This document shows, in pieces, positions 35,887 to 43,421 of a stretch of DNA of 64,000 nucleotides. Position 1 is the first letter of the stretch. Every line of letters starts with the position of its first letter. Source of the DNA: Marinospirillum alkalitolerans (GTDB taxonomy: Bacteria > Pseudomonadota > Gammaproteobacteria > Pseudomonadales > Halomonadaceae); contig NZ_JBANFI010000003.1 of the NCBI RefSeq assembly GCF_045055655.1, positions 124,001 to 188,000 on the forward strand. The letters are read 5' to 3'. The notes beneath the pieces are model-generated. The model was not told where the DNA came from and did no database searches. It saw nothing but the letters and a program-made list of their open reading frames with translations. The translations under genes were made by a program, and so were the position numbers.

Positions 35887-37016
35887 GCATTCGGATTCAA
35901 CAAGTCAGTAAATCCTTTGGATCTTTCCAAGCCCTGCATCCACTGAATCTGGATATCCAGGATGGCGAAATGGTCGGACTGCTCGGTCCTTCTGGCTCAG
36001 GCAAAACCACGCTGCTGCGCATGATCGCCGGTTTAGAAAGCTGCGATACAGGGAAAATTTTCTTTCAGGATCAAGAAGTCACCCGCCAGCATGTGCGCGA
36101 CCGCCGCGTTGGCTTTGTGTTTCAGCACTATGCCCTGTTCAAGCATATGACCGTGGCCGAGAATATTGCCTTTGGTCTGGATGTGCTGCCCAAATCCCAG
36201 CGGCCACCACAGCAGGAGATTCAGCGTCGCGTCAGTGAGCTGTTGGAGCGCATTCAGCTCCCCCATCTGGCCCAACGCTACCCCACTCAGCTCTCTGGTG
36301 GTCAGAAGCAGCGTGTGGCGCTGGCTCGGGCGCTGGCCATGCAGCCACGCGTGCTGCTGCTCGATGAGCCCTTTGGCGCTTTGGATGCGAAGGTGCGTAA
36401 AGAGCTGCGCCGCTGGCTGCGTGAACTCCATGACGAGCTGGGTTTTACCAGTGTTTTTGTCACCCATGATCAGGAAGAAGCGCTCGAAGTCTCCGATCGT
36501 GTAGTGGTGATGAGCCAAGGACGCATCGAGCAGCAGGCTACGCCGCAGGAACTCTATCATCAGCCAGCCTCACGCTTTGTGTATGACTTTTTAGGTCAGG
36601 TCAATATCTTCTCTGGGCAGGTGCAAGGCAAGAAGATGTCTCAGGGCGAAGCCTGGATCGAACTGCCTCACCCTCTCAAAGCTGAGCAAGGTGAAGTCTT
36701 TCTGCGCTCGCATGAGCTGGCCCTCAGCCGCGAGCCAGTGCAAAAGGCCCATCTGCCCATGCAGATCAATGCCATCAACCTGATCGGTGCCGAAGTCCGC
36801 CTTGAACTGCTACCGCAAGGCTGGTCCAGCGCCGAACCCTGGGAAGTGGCCATCAGCCATCAGGACTTTAATAGCTGGCAGCCACAAAGGGGTGATCGCT
36901 GCTTCCTGCGTCCTCTGGCGGGCCAGTTTTTTGCCGCTGCAGAGGCCAGCGTAACGCCAGCAGGACCTGAGCCGCTGAACTGGTCATCTTCCACAAGAAT
37001 TTCACTAGCGAGTTAA
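35883..37016 (+). CDS. cysA: Sulfate/thiosulfate ABC transporter ATPase CysA
   Basis: A 377-residue ATPase that powers the importer from the cytoplasm. Walker A is GPSGSGKTTLLRMIAG near residue 36, the signature is LSGGQKQRVALARAL near residue 140, Walker B is RVLLLDEPFGALD near residue 158, and a regulatory TOBE-like domain occupies about residues 245-355. ATG 35883 overlaps the cysW stop and has GAGG upstream; an in-frame ATG at 35847 lies inside cysW and is rejected. No terminator is visible after the stop. The IscB element begins only about 50 bases downstream on the same strand, so read-through into its guide RNA is likely. Confidence 0.94.
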   Translation: MSIRIQQVSKSFGSFQALHPLNLDIQDGEMVGLLGPSGSGKTTLLRMIAGLESCDTGKIFFQDQEVTRQHVRDRRVGFVFQHYALFKHMTVAENIAFGLDVLPKSQRPPQQEIQRRVSELLERIQLPHLAQRYPTQLSGGQKQRVALARALAMQPRVLLLDEPFGALDAKVRKELRRWLRELHDELGFTSVFVTHDQEEALEVSDRVVVMSQGRIEQQATPQELYHQPASRFVYDFLGQVNIFSGQVQGKKMSQGEAWIELPHPLKAEQGEVFLRSHELALSREPVQKAHLPMQINAINLIGAEVRLELLPQGWSSAEPWEVAISHQDFNSWQPQRGDRCFLRPLAGQFFAAAEASVTPAGPEPLNWSSSTRISLAS

Positions 37017-37052
37017 CAGGGGATGCGTTAGATTGCCCACTCAGTCTCACTT

Positions 37053-37393
37053 TCTTGAGGATAGGCTCAGCGCGTCAACTACCCCAGCCTGAAGGCAGGA
37101 GTTTGTGAAAGCAAGCTAGGTTGACCAGGGAAAGCGGCAACCAATCCGCTACGTTAGCAATAGGTCGTGAAGACCCACCAGCGAATGCTTCCTCAGTTCG
37201 CTGCTCTGGAAGAACAGGATCATGCTGGCGCAAGGTAAAACGCCGAAGGTTCTGTTCGCCACTTCTTTTAAGAAGTGGGAGCCGATTGCTGACTTTCCCG
37301 AGGGGAGACAGGGCGTAAGCCCTGCGTCACTAGAACCCGTAAGGGCTGAATTTAAAGTTTGAAGGCTTGAAAGTTGAATAGCGGAGAAACAGC
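37053..37393 (+). ncRNA. Omega RNA (HEARO-type) with probable 5' guide
   Basis: No open frame on this strand, but a chain of hairpins: GTCAAC 37074-37079 with GTTGAC 37120-37125, enclosing CCAGCC-TGAA-GGCAGG (37084-37099). Then AGCGG/CCGCT (37133-37150), GGTC/GACC (37163-37175), GCGAA/TTCGC (37181-37201), and GAACAG/CTGTTC with inner GGCG/CGCC (37212-37257). CCACTTC/GAAGTGG (37259-37278) and CAGGGC-GTAA-GCCCTG (37309-37324) follow, and last CCC-GTAA-GGG near 37338-37347. Position, length and structure fit the RNA that guides IscB, in which the guide is the 5' end copied from the flanking DNA. Bases around 37053-37068 would be that guide. Exact RNA ends are not known. Confidence 0.8.
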
Positions 37394-38749
37394 ATGGCTG
37401 TTTTTGTACTGGACAAGCGTAAAACACCACTGATGCCCTGCTCTGAAAAACGAGCACGGCAGCTATTAGTGCGTGGGCGTGCAGTGGTACACAAAGTGCG
37501 CCCCTTCACGATTCGCTTGAAAGATCGACTGGCCGCTGACTCCACTTTTCAGCCACTACAGACCAAGATTGATCCAGGCAGCAAAATCACGGGCTTAGCG
37601 GTAGTGCGCGAAGATGAACAGCAGCCCGAAAGACAGGTCGTGCTCTGCTTGTTTGAGCTGATTCATCGTGGATTTCAAATCAAGCAAGCCTTAGAGCAGC
37701 GTCGTGCTTTTCGCCGCCGCCGTAGAAATCAGCTCCGCTACCGTGCTGCGCGTTTTGATAATCGCACCAAGCCCAAAGGTTGGCTGGCTCCAAGCTTACA
37801 GCATCGGGTGGATACGACAGTAGATTGGGTGCAGCGGATCATAAAATTAACCCCGATCACCAGCATTCAGCAAGAGCTGGTGCGCTTTGATACGCAGAGG
37901 CTCGATAATCCCGAGATCAGCGGCGTGGAGTATCAGCAAGGCACTTTGCTGGGCTATGAAGTGCGCGAGTATCTTTTGGAAAAGTGGGGCCGTGCATGTG
38001 CTTACTGCGGCACCCAAGACGTGCCACTCCAGATTGAGCATATTCACCCGAAAAGCCAAGGTGGATCAAATCGCATCAGTAATTTGACGCTGGCCTGCCA
38101 CCAGTGCAATCAAGCCAAGAATAATCAGCCGATTGCAGTCTTTTTTGAGCAGGACAAAGGCTTAAAGCGCCGCTTGAAGAAACAGGGTCTCTCGGCTGAA
38201 AAGCAGCTGGGCCGTGTACTGAAGCAATGTAAAAAGCCACTGAAAGATGCAGCTGCGGTGAATGCGACTCGCTGGGCATTGTTGAATGCACTCAAGCAAA
38301 TAGATCTACCTGTTTTAACAGGCACTGGCGGCCAAACAAAATTCAATCGCCAGCGCCTTGGTATACCAAAAACTCACGCGCTGGATGCGGTTTGCGTAGG
38401 CCAGATTGAACAGATTGAAGGCTGGCAGCGACCCACCTTAACGATCAAGGCATCAGGAAGGGGCTGCTATCAGCGCACTCGCTTAGATCGTTTTGGCTTC
38501 CCTCGCGGTTACTTGATGCGCCAGAAAAGCGTGCAAGGTTTTCAAACGGGTGATTTGGTGAAGGCCGAGGTACCATCAGGCAAGAAGGCGGGTATTCACA
38601 CGGGTCGTGTCGCTATCAGAAAAACAGGCAGTTTTAATATCCAGCTTCCTGATCAGATTATTCAGGGCATCAGCTGGAAATATTGCCGAATGCTTCAACG
38701 TGGTGATGGCTATGGCTACCACCAAACTTCAACAGTTCTAAGAACATAA
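37394..38749 (+). CDS. iscB: RNA-guided HNH/RuvC endonuclease IscB
   Basis: A 451-residue nuclease, the ancestor-type relative of Cas9. In order: PLMP domain with PLMP at residues 12-15; RuvC-I with Asp60 in KIDPGSKITG; arginine-rich bridge helix at about 101-124 (RRAFRRRRRNQLRYRAAR); RuvC-II with Glu161 in IQQELVRFD; HNH with Cys202/Cys205, IEHIHPKSQGG around His216, Asn230, and CHQCN at 235-239; RuvC-III with His328 and Asp331 in HALDAV; then a C-terminal domain of about 110 residues that would read the target-adjacent motif. All catalytic residues of both nuclease sites are present, so it looks active. GGAG lies seven bases before the ATG. No CRISPR array or cas gene is nearby, which separates it from Cas9. 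Confidence 0.93.
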   Translation: MAVFVLDKRKTPLMPCSEKRARQLLVRGRAVVHKVRPFTIRLKDRLAADSTFQPLQTKIDPGSKITGLAVVREDEQQPERQVVLCLFELIHRGFQIKQALEQRRAFRRRRRNQLRYRAARFDNRTKPKGWLAPSLQHRVDTTVDWVQRIIKLTPITSIQQELVRFDTQRLDNPEISGVEYQQGTLLGYEVREYLLEKWGRACAYCGTQDVPLQIEHIHPKSQGGSNRISNLTLACHQCNQAKNNQPIAVFFEQDKGLKRRLKKQGLSAEKQLGRVLKQCKKPLKDAAAVNATRWALLNALKQIDLPVLTGTGGQTKFNRQRLGIPKTHALDAVCVGQIEQIEGWQRPTLTIKASGRGCYQRTRLDRFGFPRGYLMRQKSVQGFQTGDLVKAEVPSGKKAGIHTGRVAIRKTGSFNIQLPDQIIQGISWKYCRMLQRGDGYGYHQTSTVLRT

Positions 38750-38801
38750 AGGAGAAGCGAGAACAGGTAAAACGAGACCTCTATCAAGGTTACGTTTTCC
38801 A

Positions 38802-38829
38802 CTCTGAGCTAAAGCACGGAGTTTCTCGC
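38802..38829 (+). repeat. Right-end hairpin of the IscB element
   Basis: CTCTGAGC (38802-38809), loop TAAA (38810-38813) and GCACGGAG (38814-38821) form an imperfect stem with a G-U pair and one A-A mismatch, followed by TTTCTCGC. Imperfect, TAAA-looped hairpins near the right end are a feature of IS200/IS605-type elements and are bound by TnpA. Confidence 0.7.
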
Positions 38830-38834
38830 GTAAA

Positions 38835-41099
38835 ATGATGAAATTTCGTTTCCCCGTCATCGTGGTCGATGAAGATTTTCGTTCAGAAAATATTTCTGGT
38901 TCCGGTATTCGTGATCTCGCCGAAGCCATAGGTAAAGAAGGCATGGAGGTCGTGGGCTACACCAGCTATGGTGATCTCACGGCCTTTGCGCAGCAGGCCA
39001 GCCGCGCGTCCTGTTTTATTGTCTCCATTGATGACGAGGAATTTTCCGATGAGGAAGAGGGTGTCGATCGTGCTTTAGAGCAGATTGGCAGCTTTATTCG
39101 TGAAGTGCGCAAGCGCAATCATGATATCCCTATCTTTCTGTACGGCGAAACGCGCACCTCGCGCCATATTCCGAATGCCATCCTGCGTGAACTGCATGGT
39201 TTTATCCATATGTTTGAGGATACGCCTGAGTTTGTGGCACGGCATATTATTCGTGAAGCCAAAAAATACCTTGATGCGCTGGCACCGCCCTTTTTTACTG
39301 CGCTGATGGACTATGCCAGCGACTCCTCCTACTCCTGGCACTGCCCAGGACATTCAGGGGGGGTGGCCTTTCTAAAAAGCCCCGTCGGGCAGATGTTCCA
39401 CCAGTTCTTTGGTGAGAATATGCTGCGTGCTGATGTCTGTAACGCCGTCGATGAACTGGGCCAGCTGCTTGATCACACCGGCCCAGTTGCCGACAGTGAG
39501 CATAATGCGGCGCGGATTTTTGGTTGTGATCACCTGTTCTTTGTCACCAATGGCACCTCGACTTCAAACAAGGTGGTCTGGCACTCCACTGTCGCCCCTG
39601 GAGACGTGGTGGTGGTTGATCGCAACTGCCATAAATCGATTCTGCACTCCATCATCATGACGGGGGCGATTCCTGTCTTTTTGATGCCCACACGCAACCA
39701 CTACGGCATTATTGGCCCCATCCCGAAGAGTGAATTTGATCCGGCCACGATACGTGCCAAGATCGAAGCCAATCCCTTCGCACGCCATGCCGTCAATAAG
39801 GACAAGCCACGGATTCTGACCATCACCCAATCTACCTATGATGGTATTCTCTACAATGTGGAAGAGATCAAAGCCCAGCTGGGTCAGACCATCGATACGC
39901 TGCATTTTGATGAAGCCTGGCTGCCTCACGCTGCTTTTCATCCCTTCTACAAGGATATGCATGCCATCGGTGCCGATCGTCCGCGTTCGGAAGAAACACT
40001 GGTCTTTGCGACCCAATCGACCCACAAGCTGCTGGCGGGTCTTTCTCAAGCGTCACAAATTCTGGTCCAAGATAGCCAAACCCGTCAGCTGGATCGCCAT
40101 CGCTTCAATGAATCCTATCTGATGCACTCCTCCACCAGCCCCCAGTACGCGATTATTGCTTCCTGCGATGTGGCAGCAGCGATGATGGAAGAACCCGGTG
40201 GGCAAGCCCTGGTCGAAGAATCCATTCATGAAGCCATCGACTTCCGCCGCGCGATGCGCAAGGTCGATGCTGAATTCGGTGATGATGACTGGTGGTTTAC
40301 TGTCTGGGGTCCAGAAGAACTCGCGGAAGAAGGCATAGGTGATCGAGATGCCTGGGTGATTCATTCCGGAGATACCTGGCATGGTTTTGGGGACATCAAA
40401 ACCGGCTTTAATATGCTCGATCCCATTAAAGCCACCATCATCACCCCCGGATTGGATGTCGATGGTAACTTTGATGCTCAGGGTATTCCTGCGGCGATTG
40501 TCAGCAAGTATCTGGCAGAGCACGGCATTATCATCGAAAAAACCGGCCTCTACTCCTTCTTCATCATGTTTACCATTGGCATTACCAAAGGCCGCTGGAA
40601 TTCAATGGTGACTGAGCTCCAGCAGTTCAAAGATGACTATGATCGCAACCAGCCGATCTGGCGGGTGATGCCTGAATTTGCCGCGCGCCATCCTCAGTAT
40701 GAGAAAACGGGGCTGCGCGATTTATGCCATGCGATCCATCAGGTGTACAAGGAGTACAACCTGGCCCGCATCACCACTGATATGTATCTGTCCAATATCG
40801 AGCCTGCGATGCTGCCTGCCGAAGCCTGGGCGAAGATGGCGCACCGTCAGGTTGAGCGTTGCCCAATCGATGCCCTTGAAGGCCGTGTTACGGCGATGCT
40901 GGTCACCCCCTACCCGCCCGGCATTCCACTGCTGATTCCCGGCGAGAAGTTTAATGCCACCATCGTGCGCTATCTGAAGTTTGTACGTGATTTCAACCAG
41001 CGCTTTCCTGGCTTTGAAACCGATGTACATGGTCTGGTGCATGAAGAAGTCAACGGCGTGGATGGCTACTATGTTGATGTGGTGCAAGAAGCGCCCTGA
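38835..41099 (+). CDS. Orn/Lys/Arg decarboxylase, class I, PLP-dependent
   Basis: A 754-residue decarboxylase in three parts: an N-terminal wing domain like a response receiver (residues 1-125), a PLP-binding core with the Schiff-base lysine in ATQSTHKLLAG near residue 400, and a C-terminal domain. HCPGHSGG near residue 172 and HFDEAWLPHAAFHPFY near residue 357 are family motifs. Substrate (arginine, lysine or ornithine) cannot be told; the protein resembles the long forms in beta- and gammaproteobacteria that make polyamines or resist acid. ATG 38835 is followed by a second ATG. The nearest Shine-Dalgarno, GGAG at 38818-38821, is 13 bases upstream and inside the IscB right end, an unusual spacing. 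Confidence 0.88.
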   Translation: MMKFRFPVIVVDEDFRSENISGSGIRDLAEAIGKEGMEVVGYTSYGDLTAFAQQASRASCFIVSIDDEEFSDEEEGVDRALEQIGSFIREVRKRNHDIPIFLYGETRTSRHIPNAILRELHGFIHMFEDTPEFVARHIIREAKKYLDALAPPFFTALMDYASDSSYSWHCPGHSGGVAFLKSPVGQMFHQFFGENMLRADVCNAVDELGQLLDHTGPVADSEHNAARIFGCDHLFFVTNGTSTSNKVVWHSTVAPGDVVVVDRNCHKSILHSIIMTGAIPVFLMPTRNHYGIIGPIPKSEFDPATIRAKIEANPFARHAVNKDKPRILTITQSTYDGILYNVEEIKAQLGQTIDTLHFDEAWLPHAAFHPFYKDMHAIGADRPRSEETLVFATQSTHKLLAGLSQASQILVQDSQTRQLDRHRFNESYLMHSSTSPQYAIIASCDVAAAMMEEPGGQALVEESIHEAIDFRRAMRKVDAEFGDDDWWFTVWGPEELAEEGIGDRDAWVIHSGDTWHGFGDIKTGFNMLDPIKATIITPGLDVDGNFDAQGIPAAIVSKYLAEHGIIIEKTGLYSFFIMFTIGITKGRWNSMVTELQQFKDDYDRNQPIWRVMPEFAARHPQYEKTGLRDLCHAIHQVYKEYNLARITTDMYLSNIEPAMLPAEAWAKMAHRQVERCPIDALEGRVTAMLVTPYPPGIPLLIPGEKFNATIVRYLKFVRDFNQRFPGFETDVHGLVHEEVNGVDGYYVDVVQEAP

Positions 41100-41125
41100 G
41101 CAGCCCCTCTCTGACTCTTAGCCAC

Positions 41126-41153
41126 AAAAAAACCCTCGCAAGAGGGTTTTTTT
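41126..41153. terminator. Bidirectional terminator between the decarboxylase and the DEAD-box helicase
   Basis: AAAAAAACCCTC (41126-41137) and GAGGGTTTTTTT (41142-41153) around a GCAA tetraloop give a perfect 12-bp stem with T runs in both directions. It serves the convergent genes on both sides. Confidence 0.9.
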
Positions 41154-41236
41154 ATGACCTATTTTAAGCCTGCTGGGTGGCGAGCTGAACTCCACACCCA
41201 GCGCTCAAGGGCAATGATGCCCTTGGCTGACGCCAT

Positions 41237-42967
41237 TTAGGCTGAAGCTGGGCGACGACGCAGTGGACGACGGCCAGCGTCATCTTCTGCAGCACGTGGC
41301 GCACTGCTGCCACCGGCTGAGCTGCTCAGGTTCATCGGTACACCACAGATGCGTACGCGGGCCAGCGCCTGGAATACAGCCTTCGGCATGCCTTCTGGCA
41401 GATCGACGGTGCTGAAATCCTGTTGAATATCAATACGGCCAATGTTACGGCTAGAGATATTCGCTTCGTTGGCAATCGCTCCAACGATATTGGCTGGCTT
41501 GACACCATGCGAGCGGCCAATCGGCATACGGTAGCGCTTCATGCCTGCTTCTGGATCACGCGAACGTCCACGCGGGCCAGCAGCATCACGGCGACCACGG
41601 CCACCAGCATCATCTTCACGACGAGGACGATCACGCATCGGGCGCGGCTTCACTTCTTCAACCCACAAAGGCGTGTTGCCTTGGAACATCTTGGCCAAAG
41701 CGGCCGCAATGCGCAGCGGATCGGTATCGGTTTCGCTGTGGACTTCTTGCAGCAGCTTCTCGTACTGTTCGATATCACGAGCTTGCAAAGAGTGAATGAT
41801 CTGCTCTTTAAAGCGCTCACTGCGCTTGGCATTGATCAGTTCCGCCTTTGGCAGCTCCATAGGCTCAATGCGCTGACCTGTACTGCGCTCAAGGTTGAAC
41901 AGCAAACGCTTTTCGCGCTGAGTAACAAAAAGAATCGCCTGACCGCTCCGGCCCGCACGACCTGTCCGGCCAATACGGTGCACATAAGACTCGCTATCAT
42001 GGGGCGGATCAAAGTTGATAACGTGGCTGATGCGTTCAACATCCAGACCACGCGCGGCCACATCGGTCGCGACCAGAATATCCAACTGGCTCTTCTTTAA
42101 CTTATCCACAGCCTGTTCGCGCTGCGCCTGTGCCATATCACCATGTAAAGCACTGGCACGGAAGCCACGGCTATTCAGGAAATCGGCCAGATCAGCACAG
42201 CTGGCTTTGGTACGGGTGAAGATGATGATGCCATCTGTGGCTTCAGCTTCAAGAATCCGCGTCAGGGCTTCAGGCTTCGGCAGACCGTTGACCATCCACA
42301 CTCGCTGAGTGACGGTATCAGCGGTACGCGCTTTTGCCGCAATACGCACTTCTTTAGGATCTTTGAGGTGACGCTGGGCAATGCGGCGGATCATCTCTGG
42401 CATGGTCGCCGAGAAGAGCACCACTTGACGCTCAGCTGGCGTCTGCTCAAGAATCCACTCCACATCATCAATAAAGCCCATACGCAGCATTTCGTCGGCT
42501 TCATCCAGCACCAGTGTTTTCAGCTGAGAAATATCCAGGCTGCCACGACGCATATGGTCCATCACACGGCCAGGCGTACCGACTACGATCTGTGCGCCAG
42601 ATTTCAGGGCACGCATCTGCTCGCGGTATTCTGCGCCACCGTAAAGGTTAGCCACCTTCACGCCTTTCATGTTCGCGCCATATTTTTCAACGGATTCGGC
42701 AACCTGCATCGCCAATTCACGCGTTGGTGCCAAAACTAAAACCTGAGGTGAACGTGCGTTCACATCTAGGCGGGCCAATAAAGGAAGAGAAAAGGCCGCT
42801 GTTTTGCCCGTCCCGGTTTGGGCCTGGCCTAATAAATCGTGTCCTTCCAGCAGCAGAGGAATCGTCTGTGCCTGGATAGGAGAAGGTTGGTTGTATTCAA
42901 TAGCAGAAAGCAAAAAATCAGGAAGACCCAGCTCGTTAAAAGCGGGCAAATTCGCGTCAGTAGACAT
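41237..42967 (-). CDS. deaD: DEAD-box ATP-dependent RNA helicase, DeaD/CsdA type
   Basis: A 576-residue RNA helicase. It has the Q motif (NQPSPIQAQTIP, near residue 26), Walker A AQTGTGKT, PTRELA, DEAD near residue 157, SAT, and HRIGRTGRAG near residue 327. The C-terminal part has a charged Arg/Asp-rich linker (about 435-475) and a DbpA-like RNA-binding domain (about 478-550), which places it with DeaD, active in ribosome assembly and RNA decay at low temperature. ATG 42967 is chosen because the family begins here; 18 further upstream codons in frame are Arg-rich and poorly conserved in style. Upstream is a leader of up to 280 bases, as is common for cold-induced deaD. Confidence 0.92.
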   Translation of the reverse strand: MSTDANLPAFNELGLPDFLLSAIEYNQPSPIQAQTIPLLLEGHDLLGQAQTGTGKTAAFSLPLLARLDVNARSPQVLVLAPTRELAMQVAESVEKYGANMKGVKVANLYGGAEYREQMRALKSGAQIVVGTPGRVMDHMRRGSLDISQLKTLVLDEADEMLRMGFIDDVEWILEQTPAERQVVLFSATMPEMIRRIAQRHLKDPKEVRIAAKARTADTVTQRVWMVNGLPKPEALTRILEAEATDGIIIFTRTKASCADLADFLNSRGFRASALHGDMAQAQREQAVDKLKKSQLDILVATDVAARGLDVERISHVINFDPPHDSESYVHRIGRTGRAGRSGQAILFVTQREKRLLFNLERSTGQRIEPMELPKAELINAKRSERFKEQIIHSLQARDIEQYEKLLQEVHSETDTDPLRIAAALAKMFQGNTPLWVEEVKPRPMRDRPRREDDAGGRGRRDAAGPRGRSRDPEAGMKRYRMPIGRSHGVKPANIVGAIANEANISSRNIGRIDIQQDFSTVDLPEGMPKAVFQALARVRICGVPMNLSSSAGGSSAPRAAEDDAGRRPLRRRPASA

Positions 42968-43421
42968 CAATAATACCTGTGGTACAGAGGGAACGCAGAG
43001 GCGGGCGCGGGCCCGATACACAATTAAGGAAGGGCAACGACAGCCTGATGCAGGGAATAGCCGTTCAGGGCTATCACATAAGAAGCGGGATTATAGCAGC
43101 CTTCTTCACACAAAGCCAAGTAAAGTCGCATTGAAAAAACCACTTCTGTGCTCGAGCGCAGCACAACAGGTACAGGGCTGCAGAAAAAGGCAAAGAAAAG
43201 GCAGCTAGAGGCACCTTCTCAGCCTATCCGTCTCAACAGCGGCGAGTAGACTTATAAAAACTGCGTTTTTTATGATGCAAATGATGTTACTTTCGCAACT
43301 GCCCCTGTATTATGACGCATCAAGTTGACATGTTTTTGGGCATCCTGCCATTGAAGAAAAGGGATTCTTACCCTGTAGCACCCGAATCTTTTCTTCTCTG
43401 CTGATCACCAGAGGACTCCTT
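42968..43421. promoter_or_regulatory. Divergent regulatory region, deaD leader and diguanylate-cyclase gene promoter
   Basis: No gene is seen in these 454 bases. On the minus strand, TTGCAT (43275-43280) and TATAAG (43251-43256) with an 18-base spacer form a reasonable sigma-70 promoter for deaD; transcription from there would give a leader of about 280 nt. ATAAAAA and TTTTTTAT flank CTGCG at 43254-43273, a weak AT hairpin between the two boxes. No clear promoter was found for the plus-strand gene. Confidence 0.5.

Larger units (their letters stand above)
37069..38834 (+). mobile_element. IscB element (IS200/IS605-like), with omega RNA and iscB, without transposase
   Basis: A compact element made of a structured non-coding left part, the iscB gene and a right-end hairpin at 38802-38821 with a TAAA loop, followed by TTTCTCGC, as in IS200/IS605-type ends. 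No tnpA is present, so movement would need a TnpA in trans. Boundaries are inferred: the right end is placed before ATGA at 38835, since HEARO/IscB elements are reported to sit next to ATGA or GTGA, and the left end is placed near 37068 because the joined flanks then restore an RBS seven bases before an ATG. The left end could be off by about ten bases. Confidence 0.7.

Noticed and set aside
37149..37457. Minus-strand open frames across the omega RNA
   Set aside because: They have no recognisable family, no ribosome site and run through paired RNA stems.
37394..38749. Possibility that this gene is a small Cas9
   Set aside because: There is a PLMP domain, no REC lobe, a length of 451 residues, and no CRISPR array or cas1/cas2 in the window; these fit IscB.
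43022..43421. Short open frames between deaD and the GGDEF/EAL gene
   Set aside because: They lack conserved sequence and ribosome sites; the region is better read as leader and promoter DNA.
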